The notes below the pieces were generated by a model. The model did not search any database. It saw only the letters and a list, made by a program, of their open reading frames with translations, and was not told where the DNA came from. Position numbers and translations under genes: made by a program. A stretch of 64,000 nt of DNA from CAMAVH01 sp035714115 (GTDB lineage Bacteria; Pseudomonadota; Alphaproteobacteria; SMXQ01). The stretch spans positions 7,442 through 71,441 of the forward strand of contig DASTMO010000080.1 in the NCBI GenBank assembly GCA_035714115.1, given 5' to 3'. Below, piece by piece: positions 51,906 through 60,764 of this stretch (its first letter is position 1; each line of letters starts with the position of its first letter).

Positions 51906-52916
51906 ATGACCGAAGTTTATCGCCAGACCATCACCCATCCTGCCGCCTGGACCAACCAGACGCTCGGCGGCGCCGATCCGCTCAAGGTCAAGATGAGCGA
52001 GCCCCAGCTCAAGGCCATCGAGGAGCTGATCGCCAAGACCCAGCATCTGGCGACGCAGGACGTGACGCGCCAGGACTGGGACCATCCCGCCCTCAACGGC
52101 TTCCTCCATGAGGTCTTCGAGGAAATCCAGAACGGCAAGGGCGCGGTCATCATCCAGGGCATGACGCGCGACCGCTTCTCGGAAGACGCCATGGAGCGCG
52201 CCTACTGGGGCTTCGGCACCCATTGGGGCATTGCCGCGACGCAGAGCGCTTTCGGCGACAAGCTCGGCCGCGTCAAGAACACGCCGGTCGGCCCGGAGAA
52301 TCCGACCGCCCGCGCCTATCGCTCGGACGACGAGCTGAAGCCGCACACCGATAGTTTCGAGATCGTCGGCCTCTTGTGCCTGCAAAAGGCGCCCGAGGGC
52401 GGCTACAGCCAGCTCGTCAGCTCGCTCGCCATCCATAACGAGATGCTCAAGACGCGCCCCGATCTTCTCGAGGCGCTGTATCGCGGCTTCCCCTATTCCA
52501 CCTCGGAAGCCGCCAAGACCGACGAGCCGGTGACGCCCGGCCCCGTCCCCGTCTTCGCCCAGGTCGAGGGCGTGGTCAGCGGCCGTTTCGTGCGCAACCA
52601 TATGCGCCGCGCCGCCAAGCATCTGAACAAGCCGATTCCGCAAGATCTCGAAGAGGCGATGGACTATTTCGAGGCGCTCTCGACGCGTGCCGACCTCACC
52701 CTGCATTTCCTGATCGAGCCGGGCGAGATGCTCATCTTCAACAACTTCACCACGCTGCACGCGCGCGAGAATTTCAAAGACAGCGAAACGCAAAAACGGC
52801 ATCTTCTGCGCATGTGGCTCGACGTGCCGAACGGCCGTAAGGCGATCCCCGCTTACGACTGGCAGGCCCAAGGCTACAAAAAGGCAGGCGCCAAAAAGCT
52901 GCAGGCGACCGCCTGA
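51906..52916 (+). CDS. TauD/TfdA-family 2-oxoglutarate/Fe(II) dioxygenase
   Basis: A 336-residue non-haem iron dioxygenase. Facial triad His147 and Asp149 (KPHTDSFE) and His285 (LHARENF), with Arg302 in the HLLRMWLD segment for 2-oxoglutarate. Before the triad is a short domain with DWDHPALNGFL. It belongs to the branch with an H-T-D motif, related to hydroxylases of carboxylic acids. It follows a TctC-like binding protein and precedes a MarR regulator. The substrate is unknown. Confidence 0.88.
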   Translation: MTEVYRQTITHPAAWTNQTLGGADPLKVKMSEPQLKAIEELIAKTQHLATQDVTRQDWDHPALNGFLHEVFEEIQNGKGAVIIQGMTRDRFSEDAMERAYWGFGTHWGIAATQSAFGDKLGRVKNTPVGPENPTARAYRSDDELKPHTDSFEIVGLLCLQKAPEGGYSQLVSSLAIHNEMLKTRPDLLEALYRGFPYSTSEAAKTDEPVTPGPVPVFAQVEGVVSGRFVRNHMRRAAKHLNKPIPQDLEEAMDYFEALSTRADLTLHFLIEPGEMLIFNNFTTLHARENFKDSETQKRHLLRMWLDVPNGRKAIPAYDWQAQGYKKAGAKKLQATA

Positions 52917-52946
52917 TCCGGTGATCCAGACGTTCAGGAGCGTGCG

Positions 52947-53522
52947 ATGAAGGCGACATCCGGCAAGGCCAAAGCCGCCCCGGCCAAAACGGTGACGAAG
53001 AAGGAGCTGCTGACCAAGGGCAGCGACGCCAACTTCCGCCAGTACATCCACGACCTGTTCGCCTTCTCGGTGCGGATGCAGGATGTGCGCAACCGCTTCG
53101 GCGCGTTCGTCGGCGTCAGCGGCAGCCAGTACATCATCCTGCTGGCGGTCTCCAACCTGCAGGGCCAGGAAGGCGTCGGCGTCAACGTCATCGCCAAGCA
53201 TCTCCAGCTCAGCTCGGCCTTCATCACCATGGAGATCAACAATCTCGTCACCGCTGGCCTGGTCGACAAGGCGACCGATCCGGCGGACCGCCGGCGCGTG
53301 CGCCTGATGCTCAGCGCTGAGGGCGCGCAGCGACTGGAGAACCTCAAGACCATCCAGGCGCCGGTCAACGACGCGATCTATTCGAGCCTCACCCGCGAGG
53401 AATTTGAGACCCTGCGCGACGTCATGTCGCGCCTCGTGCAGCACAGCGCCGAAGCGCTCGCCCTGCTCGATTTCTACGTGGCCAAGAGCTCGTCCAACAA
53501 GACAGGCACCTACGGCGGCTGA
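52947..53522 (+). CDS. MarR family transcriptional regulator
   Basis: A 191-residue regulator with a Lys/Ala-rich N-terminal tail (1-25). The winged HTH core includes GVNVIAKHLQLSSAFITMEINNLVTAGLV and the wing DPADRRRVRLMLSAEG, the latter a MarR hallmark; only the ends of the first are relevant (GVNVIAKHL, LVTAGLV). MarR proteins usually sense phenolic or other aromatic acids and repress catabolic genes. It lies inside the UbiD/TauD/ThDP module, so it probably controls it. CAGGAG precedes the ATG. Confidence 0.92.
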   Translation: MKATSGKAKAAPAKTVTKKELLTKGSDANFRQYIHDLFAFSVRMQDVRNRFGAFVGVSGSQYIILLAVSNLQGQEGVGVNVIAKHLQLSSAFITMEINNLVTAGLVDKATDPADRRRVRLMLSAEGAQRLENLKTIQAPVNDAIYSSLTREEFETLRDVMSRLVQHSAEALALLDFYVAKSSSNKTGTYGG

Positions 53523-53571
53523 CGCCGGCCGTTTCTTTTTCAGTCTATGTCATCGGCAAGGGGGATTTGCG

Positions 53572-54597
53572 ATGAACGACCTGCTTAAGGTTTTCCGGAC
53601 AGTGACCGCCGGCGCTTTGATCGGCGCCGCGCTCTTCGCGACCCAGGCGCAAGCGCAAGAGAGCTTCTACAAGGGCAAGACCGTCACCATCCGTGTCCAT
53701 ACCGGTCCCGGCGGCTCCAACGATTTTTACGCCCGCGCCTTCGGCCGTTATCTGCCGAACCATATCCCCGGCGCGCCCACCGTGGTCGTGCAGAACATGC
53801 CCGGCGCCGGCGGCAAGCTGCTCGCCAACCACATCTTCCGCATCGCGCCGAAGGACGGCACCGCGATCGGCAGCCTCAACCAGACTCTCGGCCTCGACCA
53901 GCTGTTCAGCGACGGCGTCGAATACGACACCGGCAAGTTCGATTGGATCGCCCGCGTCGTGCCGACCACCGGCTTCGTCATGGTCTACCACACGGCGCCG
54001 ACCACCACGCTGGAAGGCATGAAGACCACCGAACTGATCTTCGGCGCCCAGGGCAAGGGCTCGCAGACCTACATGACGCCGATCATCATGCGCACGCTGC
54101 TCGGCCTCAAGACCAAGGCCGTGCTCGGCTACAACTCCTCGCCGGAGATTTATCTCGCCATGGAGCGCGGCGAGCTGCACGCGCGCACCGGCGCGATCGA
54201 GACCGTGCTGTCGAGCAAGCCCGAATGGCTCGCCGACGGCACGCTCAAGATCATCGGCGAATTGAGCTTGGAAAAAGAATCCTCGATGCCCGGCGTGCCG
54301 CTGCTGACCTCGCTGGTGAAGGACGACGAGAGCCGCCAGATCATGGAGCTGGTCGCCAGCTACACCTCGCTCGGCATCTCCTACGCCTTCCCCCCGGACG
54401 TGCCGAAGGACCGCCTCGCCGCCATGCGTAAGGCCTTCATGGACACGATGAAGGATCCGACCTTCGTCGCGGAAATGACCAAAGCCAAGATGGACATCAA
54501 GCCGGCGAGCGGCGAAGAGATGCAGGCGCTGGCCGGAAAATTCTCCGGCGTCTCGCCCGAATTGGTCGAGAAGACCAAGAAGGCTCTCGAGTGGTAA
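53572..54597 (+). CDS. TctC/Bug-like periplasmic solute-binding protein
   Basis: A 341-residue exported protein starting at ATG 53572 with AGGGGGA before it. The signal peptide ends at AQA-QE (about residue 28). ESFYKGK follows, then GPGGSNDFYAR, NMPGAGG and RIAPKDG. It is the nearest relative in this window of the protein at 50850 (shared HTAP, MKTTE, LSLEKE and terminal EKTKKALEW versus EKVKKALEY). It is 22 bases ahead of the ThDP-enzyme gene, so probably co-transcribed. No membrane partner. Confidence 0.85.
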   Translation: MNDLLKVFRTVTAGALIGAALFATQAQAQESFYKGKTVTIRVHTGPGGSNDFYARAFGRYLPNHIPGAPTVVVQNMPGAGGKLLANHIFRIAPKDGTAIGSLNQTLGLDQLFSDGVEYDTGKFDWIARVVPTTGFVMVYHTAPTTTLEGMKTTELIFGAQGKGSQTYMTPIIMRTLLGLKTKAVLGYNSSPEIYLAMERGELHARTGAIETVLSSKPEWLADGTLKIIGELSLEKESSMPGVPLLTSLVKDDESRQIMELVASYTSLGISYAFPPDVPKDRLAAMRKAFMDTMKDPTFVAEMTKAKMDIKPASGEEMQALAGKFSGVSPELVEKTKKALEW

Positions 54598-54619
54598 TGA
54601 ACGCAGTGGCGAGGCGCGC

Positions 54620-56284
54620 ATGACGAAGCGCAACGGCGGCGAAATTCTCGTCGCCGCCCTGACGGCCCACGGCGTCGATCGCGCCTTCGGCGTGCCGGGC
54701 GAAAGCGCCCTGCCGCTCTATGACGCGTTGCTTGGCGCGGCCAACCGCATCCAGTTCGTCACCTGCCGCCATGAGGCGAGCGCCGCGCATATGGCGGAAG
54801 CCGACGGGCGGATGCGCGGCGGCCCCGGCGTCTGCATGGTCAGCCGCGGCCCCGGCGCCATGCATGCCGCTATCGGCGTGCATACGGCGCAGCAGAATTC
54901 CGGCGGCTTGGTGCTGCTGGTCGGCCAAGTGCAGCGCGCCGAGCGCGGCCGCGAGGCCTTCCAGGAGATGAACTACGAGGCCGTGTTCGGCGGCATGACC
55001 AAATGGACCGCCGAGATCGACGACACGGCGAAGATTCCCGAGATGATCGCCAAGGCCTTCCAAATCGCCGCCAGCGGCCGCCCCGGCCCGGTCGTGCTGT
55101 CGCTCCCCGAAGATATTCTTGATGAATTGAGCGACGCGCCCGATGTCGCGCCGCTGCCGATCGAGCGCCCGGCGCCAAGCGCCGCCGACATGGCCAAGCT
55201 GCAGGCGCTGCTGCAAAGAGCCGAGCGTCCCATCCTCATCATCGGCGGACCGGGCTGGACGCCCGAGGCCGCCGAGGACATCAAGGCCTTCGCTGCCGCC
55301 AACGAGCTGCCGATGGTCTGCGCCTTCCGCTCGCAAGGCATCGTCGACGACCGCTGCGAGAATTTCGTCGGCGATCTCGGCTTCGGCGTGAATCCCAAGC
55401 TCGGCGCGCGCATCAAAAACTCCGACCTGCTCATCGCGGTCGGCGACCGGCTGTGCGACGCCTCGACGCAGGGCTACAGCCTGATCGTGCCGCCGAAACC
55501 TGTTCAGCCGCTGATCCATATCTATCCCGGCAAGGAAGAGCTCGGCCGCGTTTTTGAGTCCGTGCTGCCGATCCATTCGGGCGTCGTCGAAGCCGCTGCC
55601 GCGCTGAAGAGCGTGAAGATCGCGCCGCCCGCCGCCTGGAAAGAGGCTCGCCTCGTCATGCGCGCCGAGTTAGACGCTTATCGCACGCCCGGCGCGCGGC
55701 GCGGCGCGGTCGACATGGCGCGCGTCGTCAGCTTTCTCGGCGAGCGCCTGCCGGAGAACGCTATCGTCGCCAATGGCGCCGGCAACTACTGCATCTGGGT
55801 GCATCGCTACTATCGCTATCGCGGCTTCGGCACCCAAGCGGCCACCAAGGGCGGCGCCATGGGCTACGGCTTCCCCGCCGCCATCGCCGCCAAGCTGCGC
55901 TATCCCGAACGCCCTGTCGTCGTCTTCGCCGGCGACGGCTGCTTTACAATGGCGATGGCCGAACTCGCTACCGTCGCGCAGCAGAAACTGCCCCTCGTCA
56001 TCCTCGTGGTGAACAACGGCATCTATGGCGCCATTCGTTTCCACCAGGAAATCCACTTTCCCGGCCGTGTCTCAGGCACCGATCTGCAGAACCCGGATTT
56101 CGCGGCTCTCGCACGCTCGTTCGGCTTGTTCGGCGAGATTGTCGAGGATGATGCCGATTTCCCGGCGGCGTTCGACCGGGCGATAGCCTCTGGCGGACCG
56201 GCTCTCATCGAGCTACGCACCGATGCCGAACATATCTCGCCTGACAAAACCATCGCCGACCTGCGAGCGCTTCAGAAAGCTTAG
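54620..56284 (+). CDS. Thiamine diphosphate-dependent enzyme (acetolactate synthase-like family)
   Basis: A 554-residue ThDP enzyme with the usual three domains. The N-terminal Pyr domain has the cofactor-activating Glu in CRHEASAAHMA, the central domain is Rossmann-like, and the C-terminal PP domain has the GDGCF...NN motif that binds Mg-ThDP. GVPGESALPLYDAL at the start and RGPGAMHAAIG are family landmarks. Acetolactate synthase, oxalyl-CoA, benzoylformate and sulfoacetaldehyde-type enzymes share this fold, so the reaction is open. No small regulatory subunit (ilvN) is adjacent, which with the catabolic context argues against branched-chain amino-acid synthesis. It is the last gene of its group. 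Confidence 0.88.
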   Translation: MTKRNGGEILVAALTAHGVDRAFGVPGESALPLYDALLGAANRIQFVTCRHEASAAHMAEADGRMRGGPGVCMVSRGPGAMHAAIGVHTAQQNSGGLVLLVGQVQRAERGREAFQEMNYEAVFGGMTKWTAEIDDTAKIPEMIAKAFQIAASGRPGPVVLSLPEDILDELSDAPDVAPLPIERPAPSAADMAKLQALLQRAERPILIIGGPGWTPEAAEDIKAFAAANELPMVCAFRSQGIVDDRCENFVGDLGFGVNPKLGARIKNSDLLIAVGDRLCDASTQGYSLIVPPKPVQPLIHIYPGKEELGRVFESVLPIHSGVVEAAAALKSVKIAPPAAWKEARLVMRAELDAYRTPGARRGAVDMARVVSFLGERLPENAIVANGAGNYCIWVHRYYRYRGFGTQAATKGGAMGYGFPAAIAAKLRYPERPVVVFAGDGCFTMAMAELATVAQQKLPLVILVVNNGIYGAIRFHQEIHFPGRVSGTDLQNPDFAALARSFGLFGEIVEDDADFPAAFDRAIASGGPALIELRTDAEHISPDKTIADLRALQKA

Positions 56285-56410
56285 GAGGCCGGGGCGATAG
56301 AGCCATAGGTCTGACCGAATGGCGCAGTCCGGGCTTTAGGCATAGAGTTCCGGCACTTTTAAACGCTTCGGTCGTTCTGCCCGAAGTCGCCATGTCTAGT
56401 GGAGAGCCTC

Positions 56411-56962
56411 ATGCCTAAGACCATCGGCGTGATCGTCGGCAGCATTCGCGCCGAATCGATCAATCGCAAATTCGCCAAAGCGCTGGAAAAACTGGCCGGC
56501 GACCGTCTCGTTTTCAAATATCTGCGGATCGACAACCTGCCGCTGCACAGCCAAGACCTCGAGGCCAACATGCCCGAGGCGCCGGCGCAGCTGAAGAGGG
56601 ATATCGCCGCCGTCGACGGCCTGCTGTTCGTCACGCCCGAATACAACCGCTCGATTCCCGGCGTCCTGAAGAACGCCATCGACTGGGCCTCGCGTCCCTA
56701 CGGCAAGAACTCCTTCGCCGGCAAACCGGGCGCGCTCTGCGGCACCTCGATGGGCGGTCCCGGCACCTCGATGGCGCAACAGCACCTGAAGAACATCATG
56801 TTGTATCTCGACATCGCCACGCTCGGTCAGCCGGAAGTCTATCTACAGTTCAAGCCGGACTTGATCGACGCCGACGGCAACATCACCAATGAAGATTCCA
56901 AGAAGTTCCTATCGGGCTTCATGGACAAATACGTCGCCTGGGTCGAGAAGCTCGCGAAGTAA
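56411..56962 (+). CDS. NADPH-dependent FMN reductase (SsuE/ChrR-like flavodoxin fold)
   Basis: A 183-residue flavoprotein. GSIRAESINRKFAKAL is the FMN-phosphate loop and TPEYNRSIPGVLKNAIDWAS the conserved flavin-contact segment. It could supply reduced FMN or act as a quinone/metal reductase. The ATG at 56411 has GGAGAG before it. It follows the ThDP-enzyme gene after 126 bases and ends at a terminator, so it may be an independent gene. Confidence 0.9.
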   Translation: MPKTIGVIVGSIRAESINRKFAKALEKLAGDRLVFKYLRIDNLPLHSQDLEANMPEAPAQLKRDIAAVDGLLFVTPEYNRSIPGVLKNAIDWASRPYGKNSFAGKPGALCGTSMGGPGTSMAQQHLKNIMLYLDIATLGQPEVYLQFKPDLIDADGNITNEDSKKFLSGFMDKYVAWVEKLAK

Positions 56963-56982
56963 CTTGGAGTAATTTCCGAAGG

Positions 56983-57012
56983 AACAGCCCCGCATATGCG
57001 GGGCTGTTTCGT
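56983..57012 (+). terminator. Intrinsic terminator
   Basis: AACAGCCCCGCA and TGCGGGGCTGTT, a perfect 12-base stem with a two-base centre, followed by TCGTTT. It lies 20 bases after the FMN reductase gene. Confidence 0.8.
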
Positions 57013-57093
57013 TTCACGGCTGTGTCATCGTCGAGACACAGGAACAGGGTCCGGACCTCAATCGTATTAATTGAAACGATTGGGAGCTTGGTC

Positions 57094-57405
57094 ATGGATC
57101 TCAGTTACAACGCCTGCCGTCTGCGCGCCGCCCTTCTCGAGCAGCTGTCCCCCGATGACGATAGCGGCTACATCGACGCCTTGATCGCGGTCGCCGATCC
57201 GATCTTCGCGCAATTGCCCGAGACGACATCCATGGCCAAGCTCGCCACGCTGTACTGCGCGGTCGCGGCGCATTTCTGGACCGACGACGACGCGCCCGAT
57301 GCGCCGTTCGATGTCCTGCGCGCTCGCGGCATCGCGCCGGCCTTGCCTTATCTGGTGTTCTGGCCGGTCGCGGCTCCGCGCGAAGATAAGAGGAAAGCTC
57401 ACTAA
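57094..57405 (+). CDS. Hypothetical protein
   Basis: A 103-residue soluble, acidic protein starting at ATG 57094 with GGGAG upstream; an earlier in-frame start at 57022 gives a low-complexity extension and is rejected. It predicts mostly helices (LRAALLEQL, IDALIAVADPIFAQL, MAKLATLYCAVAAHFW). I do not recognise a family. Two Cys (7 and 53) are not arranged as a metal site. It stands alone between a terminator and the convergent aldo/keto reductase gene. Confidence 0.65.
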   Translation: MDLSYNACRLRAALLEQLSPDDDSGYIDALIAVADPIFAQLPETTSMAKLATLYCAVAAHFWTDDDAPDAPFDVLRARGIAPALPYLVFWPVAAPREDKRKAH

Positions 57406-57432
57406 CCCTCCACTGAGCCGCGACGCGACCGC

Positions 57433-58428
57433 TCAACGCTCGCTATCGAGCGCCGCCATGCCTTCGGCGTTATAACGCGTGCCCGCCGCGACATTCAGGG
57501 GGAACGCCACATTCAGCTGCCCAAGTTCGGCGGCGCTCAGCATCACATCGACGCTGCCGAGCGATTCGGCAAGACGGTCACGGCGGCGCGCGCCGACCAA
57601 TGGCAGGATATCGTCGCCCTGCGCGGCGACCCAGGCGATGGCAAGCTGCGCCGTCGTCACGCCTTTTGCTTTCGCCAGCTTGCCTAGCGTCTCGGCCAAC
57701 TTGAGATTGTGGTCGAGATTCTCGCCCTGGAAGCGCGGGCTGTGAGCGCGGAAATCCCGTCCCATCTGTCCGGCGTTCTGCCAATGACCGCTGATCAGGC
57801 CGCGCGACAACACGCCGTAAGCGGTGATGCCGATGCCGAGTTCGCGGCAGGCGGGCAGAACTTTCTCTTCGATGCCGCGCGAGATCAGCGAATATTCGAT
57901 CTGCAGATCGCTGATCGGATGGACCGCGGCGGCGCGGCGGATCGTCTCCGCGCCCATTTCCGAAAGACCGATATGGCGCACGAAGCCAGCTTTCACCAAA
58001 TCGGCGATGGCGCCGATGGTATCCTCGATCGGCACGTTGGGATCGAGCCGCGCCGGACGATAGATGTCGACATGGTCGGTGCCGAGGCGCTTGAGCGTGT
58101 AGCACAGCGCCGTCTTGACTGCGTTCGGCCGCGCGTCGAAGCCGATCCAGCCGCCGGCGGGGTCGCGCTGCGCGCCGAACTTGACGCTGATCGTCACCTC
58201 GTCGCGCGAGCGTTCTTTTAACGCGCGGGCGATCAGCATCTCGTTGTGGCCCATGCCGTAGAAATCGCCGGTATCGAGCAAGTTGATGCCGGCGTCGATG
58301 GCGGCATGGATGGTGGCAATGGCTTCGGCCTCGTCGGCCGGGCCGTAGAGATCGGGCGACATGCCCATGCAGCCAAGGCCGAGAGCGGAGGTCTTCGGGC
58401 CTTTGAGGCCTAGAGCGCGGGTCTTCAT
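57433..58428 (-). CDS. Aldo/keto reductase
   Basis: A 331-residue NADPH-dependent reductase of the AKR superfamily, TIM barrel. The catalytic tetrad members Asp52, Tyr57 (DTGDFYG) and Lys83 (SVKFG) are visible. The usual HxxDP-like His region is replaced by HVDIYRPARLDP. The C-terminal cofactor loop has LVGARRRDRL. It resembles the YghZ/pyridoxal reductase-type group. It is divergent from a LysR gene across a palindrome, so probably LysR-controlled. Confidence 0.92.
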   Translation of the reverse strand: MKTRALGLKGPKTSALGLGCMGMSPDLYGPADEAEAIATIHAAIDAGINLLDTGDFYGMGHNEMLIARALKERSRDEVTISVKFGAQRDPAGGWIGFDARPNAVKTALCYTLKRLGTDHVDIYRPARLDPNVPIEDTIGAIADLVKAGFVRHIGLSEMGAETIRRAAAVHPISDLQIEYSLISRGIEEKVLPACRELGIGITAYGVLSRGLISGHWQNAGQMGRDFRAHSPRFQGENLDHNLKLAETLGKLAKAKGVTTAQLAIAWVAAQGDDILPLVGARRRDRLAESLGSVDVMLSAAELGQLNVAFPLNVAAGTRYNAEGMAALDSER

Positions 58429-58487
58429 GGCAAAACTCCTTAATTGGGGTGCCGGGGAAGATGCGCTGCTGGACGGAAAACGATAAT

Positions 58488-58514
58488 CCGGATAGTTTTG
58501 AATAAACTATTCGG
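58488..58514. promoter_or_regulatory. Candidate LysR operator
   Basis: CCGGATAGTTT (58488-58498) and AAACTATTCGG (58504-58514) form an 11-base inverted repeat with one mismatch and a TGAAT spacer. It lies in the 97-base divergent region and is A/T-rich at the centre, the usual form of a LysR recognition site. Confidence 0.65.
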
Positions 58515-58525
58515 ATAACCGAACA

Positions 58526-59416
58526 ATGCAAATGCCGCTCGGCGACCTCGAACTCTTCGCCGTCGTCGCCCGCACCCGCAGCTTCCGTCGCGCCGGCCAA
58601 GAACTCGGCATGGCCGTCTCGACCTTGAGCGAGCGGCTGCGCGCTTTGGAAGAGAAACTCGGCGTCCGCCTGCTCAACCGCACCACGCGCAGCGTCAGCG
58701 CCACCGAAGCCGGCGCGCATCTCCTGCAACATCTCGGCCCGGCGCTTGGCGAAATCCGCGAGGCGATCAGCCGGCTCGGCGATTTCAGCGATCAGCCGAC
58801 CGGCACCTTGCGCATCAACGCGCCCGGCGCGGCGACGCGCCTCGTGCTCGCGCCGATGATCGGCGGTTTCCTGCGCGCCCATCCACGCATCACCCTCGAG
58901 ATCATCGAGCAGGATGCGATGATCGACATCGTCGCCGACGGTTACGATGCCGGCGTGCGCTTTGGCGAAAGCCTGGCGCAGGACATGATCGCCGTCTCGC
59001 TCGGCCCGCCGATGCGCTATGCCATCGCCGCCGCCCCGCGCCTGCTCGCCAAGGAAGGCGCGCCGAAAGCGCCGCGAGATCTGCTCGGCAAGCCCTGCAT
59101 CCGCCACCGCTTCAGCAGCGGCGCCGTCCTGCCGTGGGAATTTGAAAAGGACGGCAAGACCGTCGTGATTCAGCCGGAAGGCCCGCTGATCTCCAACGAC
59201 ATGACGATCGAACGCCAGGCGGCGATCGACGGCGCCGGCTTTCTCATGACCTTCGAGCATGTCGTACGGGACGACATCAAGGCCGGCCGCCTGGTCGAGG
59301 TGCTGCGCGATTGGTGCCCGGAGTTTCCCGGCCCCTATCTCTATTACCCTAGCCGCCGCCACATGCCGGCGGCGCTCAGAGCCTTCATCGATTACCTGCG
59401 CGAGCGCCTCGCTTAA
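58526..59416 (+). CDS. LysR family transcriptional regulator
   Basis: A 296-residue regulator. The N-terminal HTH (about 5-65: LFAVVARTRSFRRAGQELGMAVSTLSERLRALEE in part) is followed by a LysR effector domain of the periplasmic-binding-protein fold (about 90-290). It is divergent from the aldo/keto reductase and probably regulates it. The stop overlaps the stop of the convergent membrane-protein gene by four bases. Confidence 0.93.
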   Translation: MQMPLGDLELFAVVARTRSFRRAGQELGMAVSTLSERLRALEEKLGVRLLNRTTRSVSATEAGAHLLQHLGPALGEIREAISRLGDFSDQPTGTLRINAPGAATRLVLAPMIGGFLRAHPRITLEIIEQDAMIDIVADGYDAGVRFGESLAQDMIAVSLGPPMRYAIAAAPRLLAKEGAPKAPRDLLGKPCIRHRFSSGAVLPWEFEKDGKTVVIQPEGPLISNDMTIERQAAIDGAGFLMTFEHVVRDDIKAGRLVEVLRDWCPEFPGPYLYYPSRRHMPAALRAFIDYLRERLA

Positions 59417-60555
59417 TTCCGCAGATCGCTGTCGTCGCGCCCGTCGCGATAGCGTGCAATGAGCTTCTTGATCGTCTCGGCGGCATAGAGGCTGAGGCCG
59501 AATGCGATGAACAGCTCGACATATTCTGACGCGTCCCACATGCGCAGGAAGCGGTCGCCAAGCAGCAGGAACATCGGTTGCGCCAACAGAATGAAAACCG
59601 CCGAAGCGCCGAACAGCGCCAGCTCGCGGGCGTCCAAACGCCCCCATGCCGCGCGCAGATAGCAGACGAGCATCGCCAGCGCGATGGTCACGAACAGCTG
59701 CGAACCGATGAAATTCCATTCGTTATAGTTGAAGGCGACCCACGGCGCGCTGACGGCGAAGACGAAGCGGCTCGGCATGAAGTCGGCGAACAGGTCGAAC
59801 AGCCGGTTGCGCGGCGCCGTGTCGGCGAGGAACGGCAGCAGCAGCAAGGCGAAGAACATGACGATCTTGTAAGCCTGACCGATGACGATGCTATGCATGT
59901 TGTGCAGGTTCATTTCCTGCTGCTGGTTTTCCGCGAACATGGAGGGTGTCGCGATGTCGAAGACGCGCTGCATCCAGGAGATTTCCTCCATGCCGATGAT
60001 GAACAACGCGAGCGAAAGGAGCGCGGTGAAAGCCAGCGCCACTCGGCGGCGCCCGTCCCGCTCGGGAGCGCGGGCGATATGCACGAAAGCGATGGCGAAG
60101 CCGACGCTGGCGGCCAGCGGCAGCAGCGCCGATATCCATTCGAGCGCATGATCCTCGAGCGACAGGCGGTTGAACAATCCGGCGTTGAGGATGAACAGGC
60201 CGGCGCAGGCGACGGCGAAGATCAGCATGGCCCAGGCGCCGCGACGCTTTCGCGTCGGCAGCCTTTTACTGTCGATGGCGCTGCCCGTCGCCCGCAGCCG
60301 GTAAAGGCCGATCACGACAATCGCCGAAAGGATCAGCGCTGCGGCGAACCGGGCGATGTAATAGAAGCTGTAGTCGGGCGGCTTGCGGATGCCGAGCTGG
60401 TGCTGGCCGAGAGCGCCCCATTCATAGAACGAGAAGCCGGTGAAAAAAACCGCCAGAGCCGCGACGGCGAGAATGAGAAAGCCGAAGTAGCGCATCGTTT
60501 CCGACGCGCGGAACTCGACCGGATGGACCGAGCGGTTGATACTGCCTGCAAACAT
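59413..60555 (-). CDS. Polytopic membrane protein with EEISW/NLHN motif, unknown function
   Basis: A 380-residue protein with about nine hydrophobic helices. The most striking element is mid-protein: GMEEISWMQRVFD, a short stretch, then QQQEMNLHNMH. I recall the EEISWGQR...NLHN pattern from uncharacterised bacterial membrane proteins, with no known activity; the clustered Glu, Gln and His beside membrane helices suggest a catalytic or metal/lipid-binding centre. The ATG at 60555 (MFAGSINRS) is plausible; a later ATG at residue 21 is an alternative. It ends by a 4-base overlap with the convergent LysR gene. Confidence 0.78.
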   Translation of the reverse strand: MFAGSINRSVHPVEFRASETMRYFGFLILAVAALAVFFTGFSFYEWGALGQHQLGIRKPPDYSFYYIARFAAALILSAIVVIGLYRLRATGSAIDSKRLPTRKRRGAWAMLIFAVACAGLFILNAGLFNRLSLEDHALEWISALLPLAASVGFAIAFVHIARAPERDGRRRVALAFTALLSLALFIIGMEEISWMQRVFDIATPSMFAENQQQEMNLHNMHSIVIGQAYKIVMFFALLLLPFLADTAPRNRLFDLFADFMPSRFVFAVSAPWVAFNYNEWNFIGSQLFVTIALAMLVCYLRAAWGRLDARELALFGASAVFILLAQPMFLLLGDRFLRMWDASEYVELFIAFGLSLYAAETIKKLIARYRDGRDDSDLRN

Positions 60556-60764
60556 GTGAACGGCTCCCAGCCGGCATTGTTGTTTGCAGATTCGTTACAA
60601 CCGAATGACCCTTCTCATTCGTGACCTTTTTCCGACGAATTTCGATTTTCGCACTGCAGCGAAAGCGTCCGATGGGAACTTTATAAAAAAGAGCGTCAGC
60701 GATGTCGGAACGGCCCCGGCCGGTTCGTCCTCGGAACATCGCATAGAGACAGAGGAGAGCTACG

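Noticed and set aside
50724..53444. 906-codon open frame antisense to a binding protein, TauD-like and MarR genes
   Set aside because: It crosses three real genes with their own ribosome-binding sites, and its Leu/Gly/Ala/Asp/His-rich translation has no family features.
54620..56284. Biosynthetic acetolactate synthase large subunit (ilvB)
   Set aside because: There is no ilvN or ilvC nearby and the neighbours are catabolic; the family is too broad to name a reaction, so only the cofactor class is called.
57578..59719. 713-codon open frame antisense to lysR and overlapping the aldo/keto reductase in another frame
   Set aside because: It spans both genes of a clear divergent pair and their operator, and its translation changes character at the gene borders.
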